58,493 nucleotides of DNA, taken from positions 1 through 58,493 of the forward strand of contig CAYMLQ010000003.1 of NCBI GenBank assembly GCA_964390795.1, given 5' to 3'. This document shows, piece by piece, positions 44,659 to 52,198 of the stretch; within the stretch, counting starts at the first letter, position 1; every line of letters begins with the position of its first letter. The notes below the pieces were generated by a model. The model was not told where the DNA came from, did not search any database, and saw only the letters and a program-made list of their open reading frames with translations. The DNA comes from CAYMLQ01 sp964390795 (lineage in GTDB: Bacteria > Verrucomicrobiota > Kiritimatiellia > RFP12 > UBA1067). The position numbers and the translations under genes are program-made.

Positions 44659-44780
44659 CGCGGGCGCATCCCTTTTTTCATTGACTTGTCGGGCAGTATC
44701 TTGCGCTGGGCGCGTCCGGAGGCCGCGCGCCACCCCTGAAAGACTCGCCGCGCAGGGTAGCCCGCGACCGGGCGCGGAAG
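44659..44780. other. Gap between the MBL operon end and the giant-gene control region
   Basis: There is no gene here. A GC-rich 6-base stem (GGCGCG at 44709-44714 with CGCGCC at 44726-44731) could act as a weak terminator for the upstream minus-strand operon; no U-tract follows. Confidence 0.4.
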
Positions 44781-45704
44781 TCAGTGAAACGGGAGTGCGC
44801 CCGTTTTGAGGGGTATAGGGCCGTTCTGACGATGCACCTTTACACCGTAGTAAACAGCCGGGACAGGCAAAACCACGTCCAGGGGCGACTCACGGCTTTC
44901 GGCGATGCGGCGTTCCAGCAGCACACGGTCCGCCGTGTTGAAGGCGAACATGCCGAAGTGGTGCGGGATCAGGCGCGGAATGCCGGCGTCTAAACAGAGC
45001 GTACAGGCCTCATCGAAATCCATATTGCCGGGAACGCCGCGGCTGGCCAGATACGCGCTACGCCCGTTGACCGGCAGCAGCGCCAGTGAGGCGCCCGCCG
45101 CACGCAGCTTTGCCGCCAGCCCCTCATACGCAACCCCGTCGCCGCCGTGATAAACCGTCTGCGCGCCGAACCTGAAAAGATAACCGAGGAAGTGATGCTC
45201 GCCCCGCTCGTTCTGCTTGAACGTCTCGTGCGCGGCGGCCAGCGCTGTGATGCCCGCATCGCCGCCCAAACCCAGCGACTCGCCGGCGTTGAGCAGCGTC
45301 ATCCGCTGTTCGGGCACCCCGGCCTTGAGAGCAGCCTCGCGTTCGGCGCGCGGCACCGCGAACCGGCAGTGCGGGTTGTTCTCAGCCAGCACACCCAGCG
45401 ACCCCGGATCCATGTGGTCGCTGTGGCGGTGCGTGCAGAACACCCAGTCCAGCCCCCGGACCGCTTCTGCCGCAAGCGGCGGCGGCATCAGGCGCTGGTG
45501 CGGAAACTCCTGCCCCGCATACTTCACCGCCAGATAGTCCGAAAGATAAGGATCAACCATGATCCTCAGCTTCTCATAACGCAACAGGAAGCCGGCCTGC
45601 CCCAGCCAGGCCAGGCCCAGCACGCGCGGCGGCAGTTCTGCGGCGAGCAGCGCGGACGCTCCGCCCGCGTGTCGCTCCAACGGCCCGTGTGCGAGTTCAG
45701 TCAT
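44781..45704 (-). CDS. UlaG-like metallo-beta-lactamase-fold hydrolase
   Basis: This 307-residue protein has the MBL-fold motif CTHRHSDHMDPGSL (HxHxDH) and later histidines in HGGDGVAYEG and LIPHHFGMF. The initial LAWLGQAGFLLRYEKLRIMVDPYLSD is the pattern of the UlaG subfamily, whose best-known member opens L-ascorbate-6-phosphate lactone. The substrate is not proven. It is the last gene of a five-gene operon; its ATG at 45704 follows the stop of the haem-protein gene, and a GTG at 45713 overlapping that stop (GTGA) is an alternative start. A lactonase would fit an operon of sugar-like dehydrogenases and an isomerase. Confidence 0.88.
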   Translation of the reverse strand: MTELAHGPLERHAGGASALLAAELPPRVLGLAWLGQAGFLLRYEKLRIMVDPYLSDYLAVKYAGQEFPHQRLMPPPLAAEAVRGLDWVFCTHRHSDHMDPGSLGVLAENNPHCRFAVPRAEREAALKAGVPEQRMTLLNAGESLGLGGDAGITALAAAHETFKQNERGEHHFLGYLFRFGAQTVYHGGDGVAYEGLAAKLRAAGASLALLPVNGRSAYLASRGVPGNMDFDEACTLCLDAGIPRLIPHHFGMFAFNTADRVLLERRIAESRESPLDVVLPVPAVYYGVKVHRQNGPIPLKTGALPFH

Positions 45705-45709
45705 TGCCC

Positions 45710-48625
45710 TCACTTGCCTTGTTTCGCGGCAAGCGCCTTGAGCGTGGCCAGATCCTCTGCTGCAAAGCGCTCACGCTTGGCCTGATATTTTGCGAACTTC
45801 GCACGCTCTTCATCGTTCCACGCGCCTGCCTCGGCGTAATCGCCGCAGAACGGCACGCCCAGGTCAACCCACGCGGCGAGCACGGCGACCTCTTCCGGCT
45901 TGATCGTCTTGCAGTGACCATCGTCCAATTTCTTAAAGAGCGAGCTGGTGTTCGCCCCTGCGGAATAAGGCTTCTGAAGGGGCGGCGCGGAGGCGGCCGA
46001 CACCCAGTTGAGTAAAGGTTTGGTCGGGTCTCCGCGCCACCGCGACGCGTCGTCCTTGCCATCTGGGCGCGCGTGCGTCAGCGCCAGGTACGACCGCGTC
46101 CAGTTGCGCTTGGCGCCGGGATCGAGAACGCAGGCGCCGGTCAAATCCGGCTTCTTGCCGTCTTTGCCGTCGTGGCACGAGACGCAGTGCTTGTCCAGCA
46201 CCGGCTGCACCTCTTTGGCGAAGCTGAACCCGCGCCGCGGCCCGCGGATTGGCGCGAGCGTCTGCGCGCCCGCAGCCAGCGCTTTGGTCGGACGGGCCGA
46301 CGCGAGCGGCACGCTGTTCTTCGACTCGTGACAGCCGACACAGGAGGCGTTCTCGCCGGGCTGGAGCGTGGTCCAGCTCCGCATGGTTTGCACTGTGCGC
46401 CCTTTGGCGTCCAGCAGCATGAAGTAGACCGGCCGGCGTGCCTCGGTCGTGAAGAACACCGAACCGTCCTCGTGTACCGTGGCGTCGCCCACCAGAATCT
46501 TCGGATCCCACGCGCCGTTTCCTATAGAGACCGGCGTGCTGATCATCGCGCCTCCGCCCGGGCCGCCGTTGCCGTTATTGCCGATGCCCGCAGTCCGGAA
46601 GTCGAGCTCGACCACGCGCAGCGTTTTGACCGTTCCGCGCGGCACCCCCGCCATGGCCTCGCCCACATACACGTCCTGCACGTAGAACGTTCCGTCAGGC
46701 TGGCCGTAGCGAACCGCCTGCGGGCGGCGCGGCGGGCGTACGCGCGGCCGCAGCGGCACGGCGCGGCCGCAGGCGATACCCAGGCGCGACGACAGCAGCT
46801 CGCGCCGGCCGTCGATGTCCATCCAGTAGACGCCGAAGCCGGTCATGCGGTTCTCGTCGCGCTTCGCGAACCTGCGGTTCCAGCCGATCGGGTTGTAGGT
46901 GACCAGCAGTGACTTCCCATCCAGCGGATACGGATAGGCGAAGAGATCCTTCTCCTGCCCGTACGCGTCGACCACCACCGGCTTGGTCTCGCGCACCGGC
47001 GCTACTCGCGTGACGCCCTCCGCCTCCTGCCGCCCTTTCGACGGCTCGATCAGAATCAGCTCGCCCGGCTGCCGCGAGTGGTGGCCCGTGGCGATGGCGA
47101 AGATATTGCCGCTGCCCGGGATGCCGCGCGCATGGATGATCGTGGTCGGGAACCACGAGTTTTCGCCGTACACCGCGGTCTGCGCCACGCCGTCCGGCCA
47201 CATCTGGAAGAGCGGTTGCGGGTACATCTGCGAGCGGTCGTTGTACTCCCAGCGGGTGTACAGGATGCGGCCGTCCCAGGTGATCGACGGATAGTTCAAG
47301 TGCACCTGGTCGAAGGACAGACGCAACATGCTCTTCCCGTCTTTGTCACAGCGGTAGAGGTTGCTCACCTCCGTCCACCAGCAGTCCACAATCTGCATGC
47401 AGCGAGTGGAGTTGAAAAGGATGTCCCCATCCGGCAGGTAACAGCCCTCGTAATCGGCAGCGCCCAGCCCTTCTGTCAGTTGGCGGATCGCATGCGTCCC
47501 CGCGTCCATCTCATACAGGTGGTAATCGTCCTCCCGATCCGATTTCTTCCACGAGAACAGGATCTTCTTGCCGTCAAAGTCGACGTCCACATCGCGGATG
47601 ACCCCCTCCGGGCTGTCGATCAGCACGGTCTCTTTCCAGAGCCCGTCCGGCTGAGCCTCGGCCAGGCAGAGCTTCGCGCCCGCCCGGAAGTTCCGCTCGG
47701 CCTGCGCGTCGGAGAGCGCCTCCGTGTATGCGTAATGCGAGCCGCCCATCACGAAGTGACGCGCATACACCAGCTGCGGCGTCTCTGCTGTCGCGCGGGC
47801 CACGCGTTGGGCGCGGCGTGCGGCGCACACCTTGCGATAGAAGGCCAGCACCGTGGCGTCATCGCCAGCAGGCACGCGCGCCGTCTTCCACGCGCCGCCC
47901 ACCGCAGCGGACGTCTCGGCCAGCGCCTTTTCGGCGGCCTTGCGCAGGTTCGCGGAACACGTGCCGCTGGCGAACAGCTCGATGCCGTAGGGCGCGTCCA
48001 AATCCTGGCGCAGCCAGTCGGCAAGCACCTCGTCGGCGTGTTCCAGCGCGCTCCACAATGTCAGCGCCGTCGCTTTCTCCGCATCATTCAGCGGACGTCC
48101 GACAACCTTCTCAACAAACGCCACTGCTCCCGGCAGCACCTGCAGCGATGTGTCGAACGAGAGTTCCAGATCGATCCCCTGCCCGCCCGACGTCTGCCTG
48201 CAATGCGCAGCCAGCACGTTCTTGCCGCTCTTGAGCGTGGCGAGCGCGGCGGGCGCGATCGCGAAGTCGCGGTAGGCGGTGATATAGCCCTCCGCCTTGC
48301 AGGCCTCGACGCCGTTGAGGTAGACCACGACATCCTCGTCATGGATCATGCGCACGACCGGCTTGATATTCGGCGGCACGCTCACGTCAAGGATGCGGCG
48401 CAACCAGATTTCGGGCGTGGCCCACTTGGTCCGGATCTCCATGCCCGGCGCGCCCGTTCCGAAGGCCGGCGTGCCGCTCTTCCATCCCGACGCGTCAAAC
48501 TCGGGCTTGTACCACGCGTCTGCCGGCTTCTCCGTCGTATACGACCAGACATTCTCCCCCTTGCCGAACGCTGTGCCGCACACGGCCAGTACCGACAGAA
48601 TCAAGCTCATCCTGAGTCGCTTCAT
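45710..48625 (-). CDS. Secreted di-haem protein resembling hydrazine synthase alpha subunit
   Basis: This 971-residue exported protein has a signal peptide (MKRLRMSLILSVLAVCGTAFG). Its N-terminal domain (about 30-160) is jelly-roll-like and sugar-binding in style (DEDVVVYLNGVE, LKSGKNVLAAHC). The middle (about 280-700) reads as a TolB-like beta-propeller with GKKILFSWKKSDREDDYHLY, PDGDILFNSTRCM and WDGRILYTRWEYNDRSQ. Two c-type haem motifs follow: CVGCH (762-766) and CVSCH (814-818), the latter within a planctomycete-cytochrome-like EVQPVLDKHCVSCHDGK. This order matches the Kuenenia HzsA family. The host is not expected to make hydrazine, so it is probably a periplasmic oxidoreductase or electron-transfer protein. 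The family match is from memory and needs a profile search. Confidence 0.8.
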   Translation of the reverse strand: MKRLRMSLILSVLAVCGTAFGKGENVWSYTTEKPADAWYKPEFDASGWKSGTPAFGTGAPGMEIRTKWATPEIWLRRILDVSVPPNIKPVVRMIHDEDVVVYLNGVEACKAEGYITAYRDFAIAPAALATLKSGKNVLAAHCRQTSGGQGIDLELSFDTSLQVLPGAVAFVEKVVGRPLNDAEKATALTLWSALEHADEVLADWLRQDLDAPYGIELFASGTCSANLRKAAEKALAETSAAVGGAWKTARVPAGDDATVLAFYRKVCAARRAQRVARATAETPQLVYARHFVMGGSHYAYTEALSDAQAERNFRAGAKLCLAEAQPDGLWKETVLIDSPEGVIRDVDVDFDGKKILFSWKKSDREDDYHLYEMDAGTHAIRQLTEGLGAADYEGCYLPDGDILFNSTRCMQIVDCWWTEVSNLYRCDKDGKSMLRLSFDQVHLNYPSITWDGRILYTRWEYNDRSQMYPQPLFQMWPDGVAQTAVYGENSWFPTTIIHARGIPGSGNIFAIATGHHSRQPGELILIEPSKGRQEAEGVTRVAPVRETKPVVVDAYGQEKDLFAYPYPLDGKSLLVTYNPIGWNRRFAKRDENRMTGFGVYWMDIDGRRELLSSRLGIACGRAVPLRPRVRPPRRPQAVRYGQPDGTFYVQDVYVGEAMAGVPRGTVKTLRVVELDFRTAGIGNNGNGGPGGGAMISTPVSIGNGAWDPKILVGDATVHEDGSVFFTTEARRPVYFMLLDAKGRTVQTMRSWTTLQPGENASCVGCHESKNSVPLASARPTKALAAGAQTLAPIRGPRRGFSFAKEVQPVLDKHCVSCHDGKDGKKPDLTGACVLDPGAKRNWTRSYLALTHARPDGKDDASRWRGDPTKPLLNWVSAASAPPLQKPYSAGANTSSLFKKLDDGHCKTIKPEEVAVLAAWVDLGVPFCGDYAEAGAWNDEERAKFAKYQAKRERFAAEDLATLKALAAKQGK

Positions 48626-48642
48626 GCATCCCCTCCCCCAAA

Positions 48643-49581
48643 TTAACTCTTCCTCAGCTCCGCCAGCAGATTGTCCACCGCCATCTCTACGGAACGGTCC
48701 ACGCTCTCGGAGGTAAACGAGCCGATGTGGGCCGACGCGATCACCTGGCTGGTGCGTGCCAGCGGGTCGTCGGCCGCAGGCGGCTCGGTCTTGAACACGT
48801 CGGTCGCCAGCCCGGCCACCTGGCCGCTGGCCAGCGCGGCCGCCATCGCAACGGGGTCGATCAGCTCCGCGCGGGCCGTATTGATCACGTACACGCCGCG
48901 TCTCATCCGAGCGATCGCGGCGGCATCGAGCAGCGGCTTGCCGTCAGGCAGGGGCGGGCAGTGCAGCGTCACGATGTCGCTCGCCGTCAGCACCTCCTCG
49001 CACGTCGCGTAGCGGAACGCGGGGGACGGCGCGAAGTCCGCGCAGGGATAGAGGTCAAAGGCCAGCACGCGCATCTCCAGCGCGGTGGCGAAGGTCGCCA
49101 CCAGGCGACCGATCGCGCCGCAGCCGACGATGCCCAGCGTCTTGCCAGCCAGCTCGAAGCCCTTGCGCCGCTCCCAGCCGCCCGCCTTGATCGACGCGTC
49201 TGTATAGGTGATCCAGCGCGCGAGGGCGAACAGGTGCGCCAGCGTCAGCTCGGCCACGCCGCGGGAGTTCGCGCCGGGCGTCTTGCAGACCGCGATGCCG
49301 CGCGCCGCCGCAGCCGCGAGATCCACGTTGTTCACGCCCACGCCGTTGCGGCTGATCACCCGCAGCTCCGGCGCCGCCGCCAGAATGCCCGCATCAACCG
49401 TCTCGACGCCCGCCAGATAGCCGACACAGCCCGGCAGCAGCGCGAGCAGCTCCTCGCGCGTCGGCTGCTTGCCGCGCGTCGGGAAGACCACCTCGAAGCC
49501 CGCGTCCGTGAGCCGCTGTAACGCGGGATGCCCGTCGGACGAGACCGAACGCGGCGTCACCAAGATCCTGTTGCTCTTCAT
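48643..49581 (-). CDS. D-2-hydroxyacid dehydrogenase (phosphoglycerate dehydrogenase-like)
   Basis: This 312-residue NAD-dependent dehydrogenase has the nucleotide motif GCGAIG (153-158). The catalytic set is Arg237 (NTARAELID), Glu266 (KTEPP) and His285 (SAHIGSFT), exactly the Arg/Glu/His arrangement of this family. SRNGVGVNNVDLAAA and the GxANSRGVAELTLAH segment are typical of phosphoglycerate dehydrogenase. It lacks the C-terminal ACT domain, so it may act on another 2-hydroxy acid. The ATG at 49581 overlaps the stop of the cupin gene by four bases, which rules out the longer frame. It lies 17 bases before the haem-protein gene. Confidence 0.92.
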   Translation of the reverse strand: MKSNRILVTPRSVSSDGHPALQRLTDAGFEVVFPTRGKQPTREELLALLPGCVGYLAGVETVDAGILAAAPELRVISRNGVGVNNVDLAAAAARGIAVCKTPGANSRGVAELTLAHLFALARWITYTDASIKAGGWERRKGFELAGKTLGIVGCGAIGRLVATFATALEMRVLAFDLYPCADFAPSPAFRYATCEEVLTASDIVTLHCPPLPDGKPLLDAAAIARMRRGVYVINTARAELIDPVAMAAALASGQVAGLATDVFKTEPPAADDPLARTSQVIASAHIGSFTSESVDRSVEMAVDNLLAELRKS

Positions 49582-50171
49582 ACGACGATCACCGCCTTCC
49601 CCTGACACTCCACGATACGCTTCGGGAACCCCTCGACCTCGATGTCCCCGTAATTGTGCCCCGCGTCGGCCGGGTAGACGCAGAACGAAATGAGCGGTTC
49701 GCAGCCGGTGTTGACCGAGCGGTGCGCCCAGTGCGGCGGCACGTAAACCATGCGGTTCCGGTACATGGTCTCGGCCTCGCAAAAGCCCGCCGCAGTCTTC
49801 ATCAGCATGTACCCCTGGCCGCGCAGGCAGAGATAGGTCTCGGCGGTGCCGCTGACCGTATGGTAGTGCCCCTTAGTGAAGAAATACTCGTCGCCGACCT
49901 TGCCCGGATAGAGCTTGCTGATACAGAGCAACAGATGCCCGTACGCCTCCGGAATCACCTTCTCAAATACTTCGTAGTGTACCGGATCGCCGTCGCGGAT
50001 CAGCGCGTCCAGCGCGGCCGCGTCTCGGTAATACCCTTTCATCGCCGACGCGCGGCGCGCCAAGACGCGGTCCGGCTCCGCCATCGTGCCTTCGACCAGA
50101 TCGATATCGATGCCCCAAGGCATCATCAGTTCCTGGGGCTGACCGCCCCCTGCCGTTGCTGCCACCGTCAT
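49578..50171 (-). CDS. Cupin-type glucose-6-phosphate isomerase-like protein
   Basis: This 197-residue protein has the motif GDEYFFTKGHYHTVSGTAET. The metal ligands by alignment are His102, His104, Glu111 and His150. Their spacing (2, 7, 39) equals that of the cupin phosphoglucose isomerase of Pyrococcus (88, 90, 97, 136). It would interconvert glucose-6-phosphate and fructose-6-phosphate, or act on another sugar phosphate. ATG 50171 overlaps the preceding stop (TGATG), with GGAGG upstream. Its use beside dehydrogenases and an UlaG-like hydrolase suggests a dedicated sugar-phosphate branch. Confidence 0.9.
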   Translation of the reverse strand: MTVAATAGGGQPQELMMPWGIDIDLVEGTMAEPDRVLARRASAMKGYYRDAAALDALIRDGDPVHYEVFEKVIPEAYGHLLLCISKLYPGKVGDEYFFTKGHYHTVSGTAETYLCLRGQGYMLMKTAAGFCEAETMYRNRMVYVPPHWAHRSVNTGCEPLISFCVYPADAGHNYGDIEVEGFPKRIVECQGKAVIVV

Positions 50172-51145
50172 CACCGTGCCTCCTTCGCAAGTCGTGATAG
50201 CGTTTCAAAAACCGGACCGCTCGTCGGGATGTCCGCATGGAACACCTCGGCGATCACGCGGGTCCACCCGTGGATAAAATAGATCCAGCCGTCCTCGACC
50301 GTCAGGCCGCGCGCGACCTTCTGCGCGTTCGCCTGGTGCAAAAACTCCAGACTGCCGCGATAATTAAATTCCCATGCTAACCCAGACTCAGGGAAAACGC
50401 AACGGTCGGTAAGCGGCGAGCCCGGCGCATCCTTGCCCAGCCCAGTCGCGTTCATCACCAGCGAGTGGGGCTTGAGCGCCGCCATGAGCGCATCGTTCGT
50501 CTCCGCCTGCGGCGCCAGCACGTACTCCACCGGCACGCGGCAGCCCATCTTGTGGTGAATCTCGCGGATCTCATCGAGGCGGCCCTGGCTGCGGTTCGAG
50601 ACCACGATGCGTGAAGGTACGTTGGCGCCGCGCGCGGCCTCCATCAGGTAGCAGGTGATGGCGATCGACGAGCCTCCCGCGCCGATAGAGAAGACTTCCG
50701 CGCCGGTCTTCAGCCAGTGGTCTGCAGGCAGGAAAGCCTCCAGCGCAAGCCCGCTCGTGATCGGGTCTTTGGCGTGTCCGCAGAGCAGCCCGTCGCGCTT
50801 GGAGATGCTGCTGATCTCCCCCATCAGTTCCGCATAGGGATCCAAATAGCCGAACAGGTCACGGCAGGCTTTGAGCAGGTCCAGCTTGTGCGTGGTCACC
50901 AGCGCGCCCAGCGAGAGCGGGTCGCTCTGGATAAACGTCACGATGTTGCGGTACACGGCCGGGTCATCGTGCCACTTGCAGTCGATCCCCTGGATCGCGA
51001 CGTCGCCGAATCCCAGATACTCCGCCCACTTGGGAAAGACCTTCATGATCGACGATTGCCCGGTGGTCATGCCGATGAAATAGATCGTCGGCTTGACCGC
51101 CTGCGGAAACGCCGTGGTTGCCGTCGCTTGAAGTGCCTGCGCCAT
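50171..51145 (-). CDS. Shikimate/quinate dehydrogenase-like protein
   Basis: This 324-residue NAD(P)-binding protein has a shikimate dehydrogenase-like layout. LGALVTTHKLDLLKACRD carries a lysine (Lys87) at the catalytic position, CGHAKDPITSGLAL provides the downstream aspartate, and VFSIGAGGSSIAI begins the Rossmann fold, followed by VVSNRSQGRLDE and the family's NATGLGKDAPGSP. The protein is longer than AroE (about 280), and the N-terminal pocket lacks the normal SxS shikimate anchor, so its substrate is likely different. ATG 51145 has GGAG upstream; a GTG five codons earlier is possible. It starts the five-gene operon. Confidence 0.85.
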   Translation of the reverse strand: MAQALQATATTAFPQAVKPTIYFIGMTTGQSSIMKVFPKWAEYLGFGDVAIQGIDCKWHDDPAVYRNIVTFIQSDPLSLGALVTTHKLDLLKACRDLFGYLDPYAELMGEISSISKRDGLLCGHAKDPITSGLALEAFLPADHWLKTGAEVFSIGAGGSSIAITCYLMEAARGANVPSRIVVSNRSQGRLDEIREIHHKMGCRVPVEYVLAPQAETNDALMAALKPHSLVMNATGLGKDAPGSPLTDRCVFPESGLAWEFNYRGSLEFLHQANAQKVARGLTVEDGWIYFIHGWTRVIAEVFHADIPTSGPVFETLSRLAKEAR

Positions 51146-51195
51146 ACCCTGTTTCTCCACCTGTTCCGCGTGCTGTTACACCTGAAAAGGCTGGT

Positions 51196-51224
51196 ATCAT
51201 ACAAATGTCCGTACAATCTGTCAA
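51196..51224 (-). promoter_or_regulatory. Near-consensus promoter of the five-gene operon
   Basis: On the minus strand a perfect TTGACA (51219-51224) is separated by exactly 17 bases from TATGAT (51196-51201, five of six). Transcription would start near 51189, with a leader of about 44 bases. This is the strongest promoter-like sequence that I see in the window. Confidence 0.75.
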
Positions 51225-51269
51225 TCGACAAAAATCACGAGAAGTCTCAAGAATAGCGTTTTGTTTCCA

Positions 51270-51537
51270 CATGCAAGAACGATAGGTTTGTACCTGGTGA
51301 TGACCATCGGCAACTGGGTCAACAACGGCCAACCTTGGGCGACCGCCGGGTTGAGCGGCAAATCCTTGAACGTGAACGGCGCGTAAAAAAGAGATAACGC
51401 GAATATCCAGATCTGGACTTACAGCGGAGGCCGGCCCGAAGAGACGTGGATCATTACGCCGACCGATAGCGGCTTCTCTCGGGTGCCGGCCCGGTTCGAC
51501 GGCGGCTTTGAATTCGGGTCATACCCTCACCAATAGC
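51270..51537 (+). pseudogene. Decayed ricin-type lectin (RICIN/CBM13) fragment
   Basis: One frame reads GLYLVMTIGNWVNNGQPW, then SGKSLNVNGA, a TAA stop, and in the same frame NANIQIWTYSGGRPEETWII before a TAG near 51535. The pattern SGKxLxVNG...NANxQIWTYxGGxxExW is that of a ricin-type beta-trefoil repeat. No start codon or signal sequence precedes it. It looks like the remains of a secreted carbohydrate-active protein. Confidence 0.6.
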
Positions 51538-51966
51538 GTGAGCGACGCACGCGTGGCTGCACTCGCACGCTATGGAAACAACGGGGGCCTCGCGGGCACT
51601 AACAACCCGGGCGGGGACAGCTCGGTCGGCCCCTGAAAGTAAGGCCGTGTGCAAGTATATCAAGGGCGATCGCCTGCTTGAGGCTATTTTCGGAGTGGCA
51701 CGCCAGCCGTATAGCCACCGTGTTAATGCTCGATTGACAGCGGGCACGATCAATATTTTGCCCGTCCCTACAATTGAGGCTTGTCCCAAGGCAAGCGCAT
51801 CTTAATTTTCAGGTCTGAGATTACGGGCTGGGGCGGTCACTCCCGAGGCATCCGCGGGCGCCTGCGCGACAGGGTCGGGTGTCAGCGAGTCGGGTACGCC
51901 CCGAGAGAGGCGTCCGGGGCGTGGACAGGCGCAAAGCGGCGGCGGGTGGCGTGCGTCCGTGCCCGG
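51538..51966. other. Degenerate stretch with no recognisable gene
   Basis: A short frame (VSDARVAALARYGNNGG, ending at a TGA near 51637) may continue the decayed protein in another frame. From 51640 to 51966 I see nothing protein-like or repeated. Confidence 0.4.
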
Positions 51967-52114
51967 CTAAAACGAGGAGAGCAGCTCGACGAGGAAGCTT
52001 CGTCTGAGCTCGGCGCGCATGCGCTTGCTGCGCAAGCTGCCTTTCGCCTTGCTGGAGCGCAGGATGTTGAGGCAGATCTTGCGCAGCGCGCCGAGTGACA
52101 GTACACCGTTGCGT
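51967..52114 (-). pseudogene. C-terminal fragment of an ISAs1-like transposase
   Basis: The minus strand reads LGALRKICLNILRSSK followed by SLRSKRMRAELRRSFLVELL and a TAG at 51967-51969. The LRRIALNLL...KRxxAxxxxxxLxxLL pattern is the usual C-terminus of ISAs1/H-repeat DDE transposases. An in-frame TAA upstream and the lack of the DDE domain show that only about 48 codons remain. The family assignment is from pattern memory. Confidence 0.55.
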
Positions 52115-52137
52115 CGTTGGGATTATTGTGGTATTAC
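52109..52137 (+). promoter_or_regulatory. Weak promoter candidate for the delta-60 gene
   Basis: TTGCGT (52109-52114) and TATTAC (52132-52137) are 17 bases apart, with three and four consensus matches respectively. It lies at the edge of the transposase remnant, about 60 bases before the ATG. Confidence 0.3.
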
Positions 52138-52198
52138 ACATGACGGACGAGTTCATCGAGCGAAGGTTCCGTCCTGCCAGCATAAAGGAGAGCCTCAC

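Noticed and set aside
47078..48646. 522-codon plus-strand frame
   Set aside because: It is antisense to the di-haem protein gene and has no signal, motif or ribosome-binding site.
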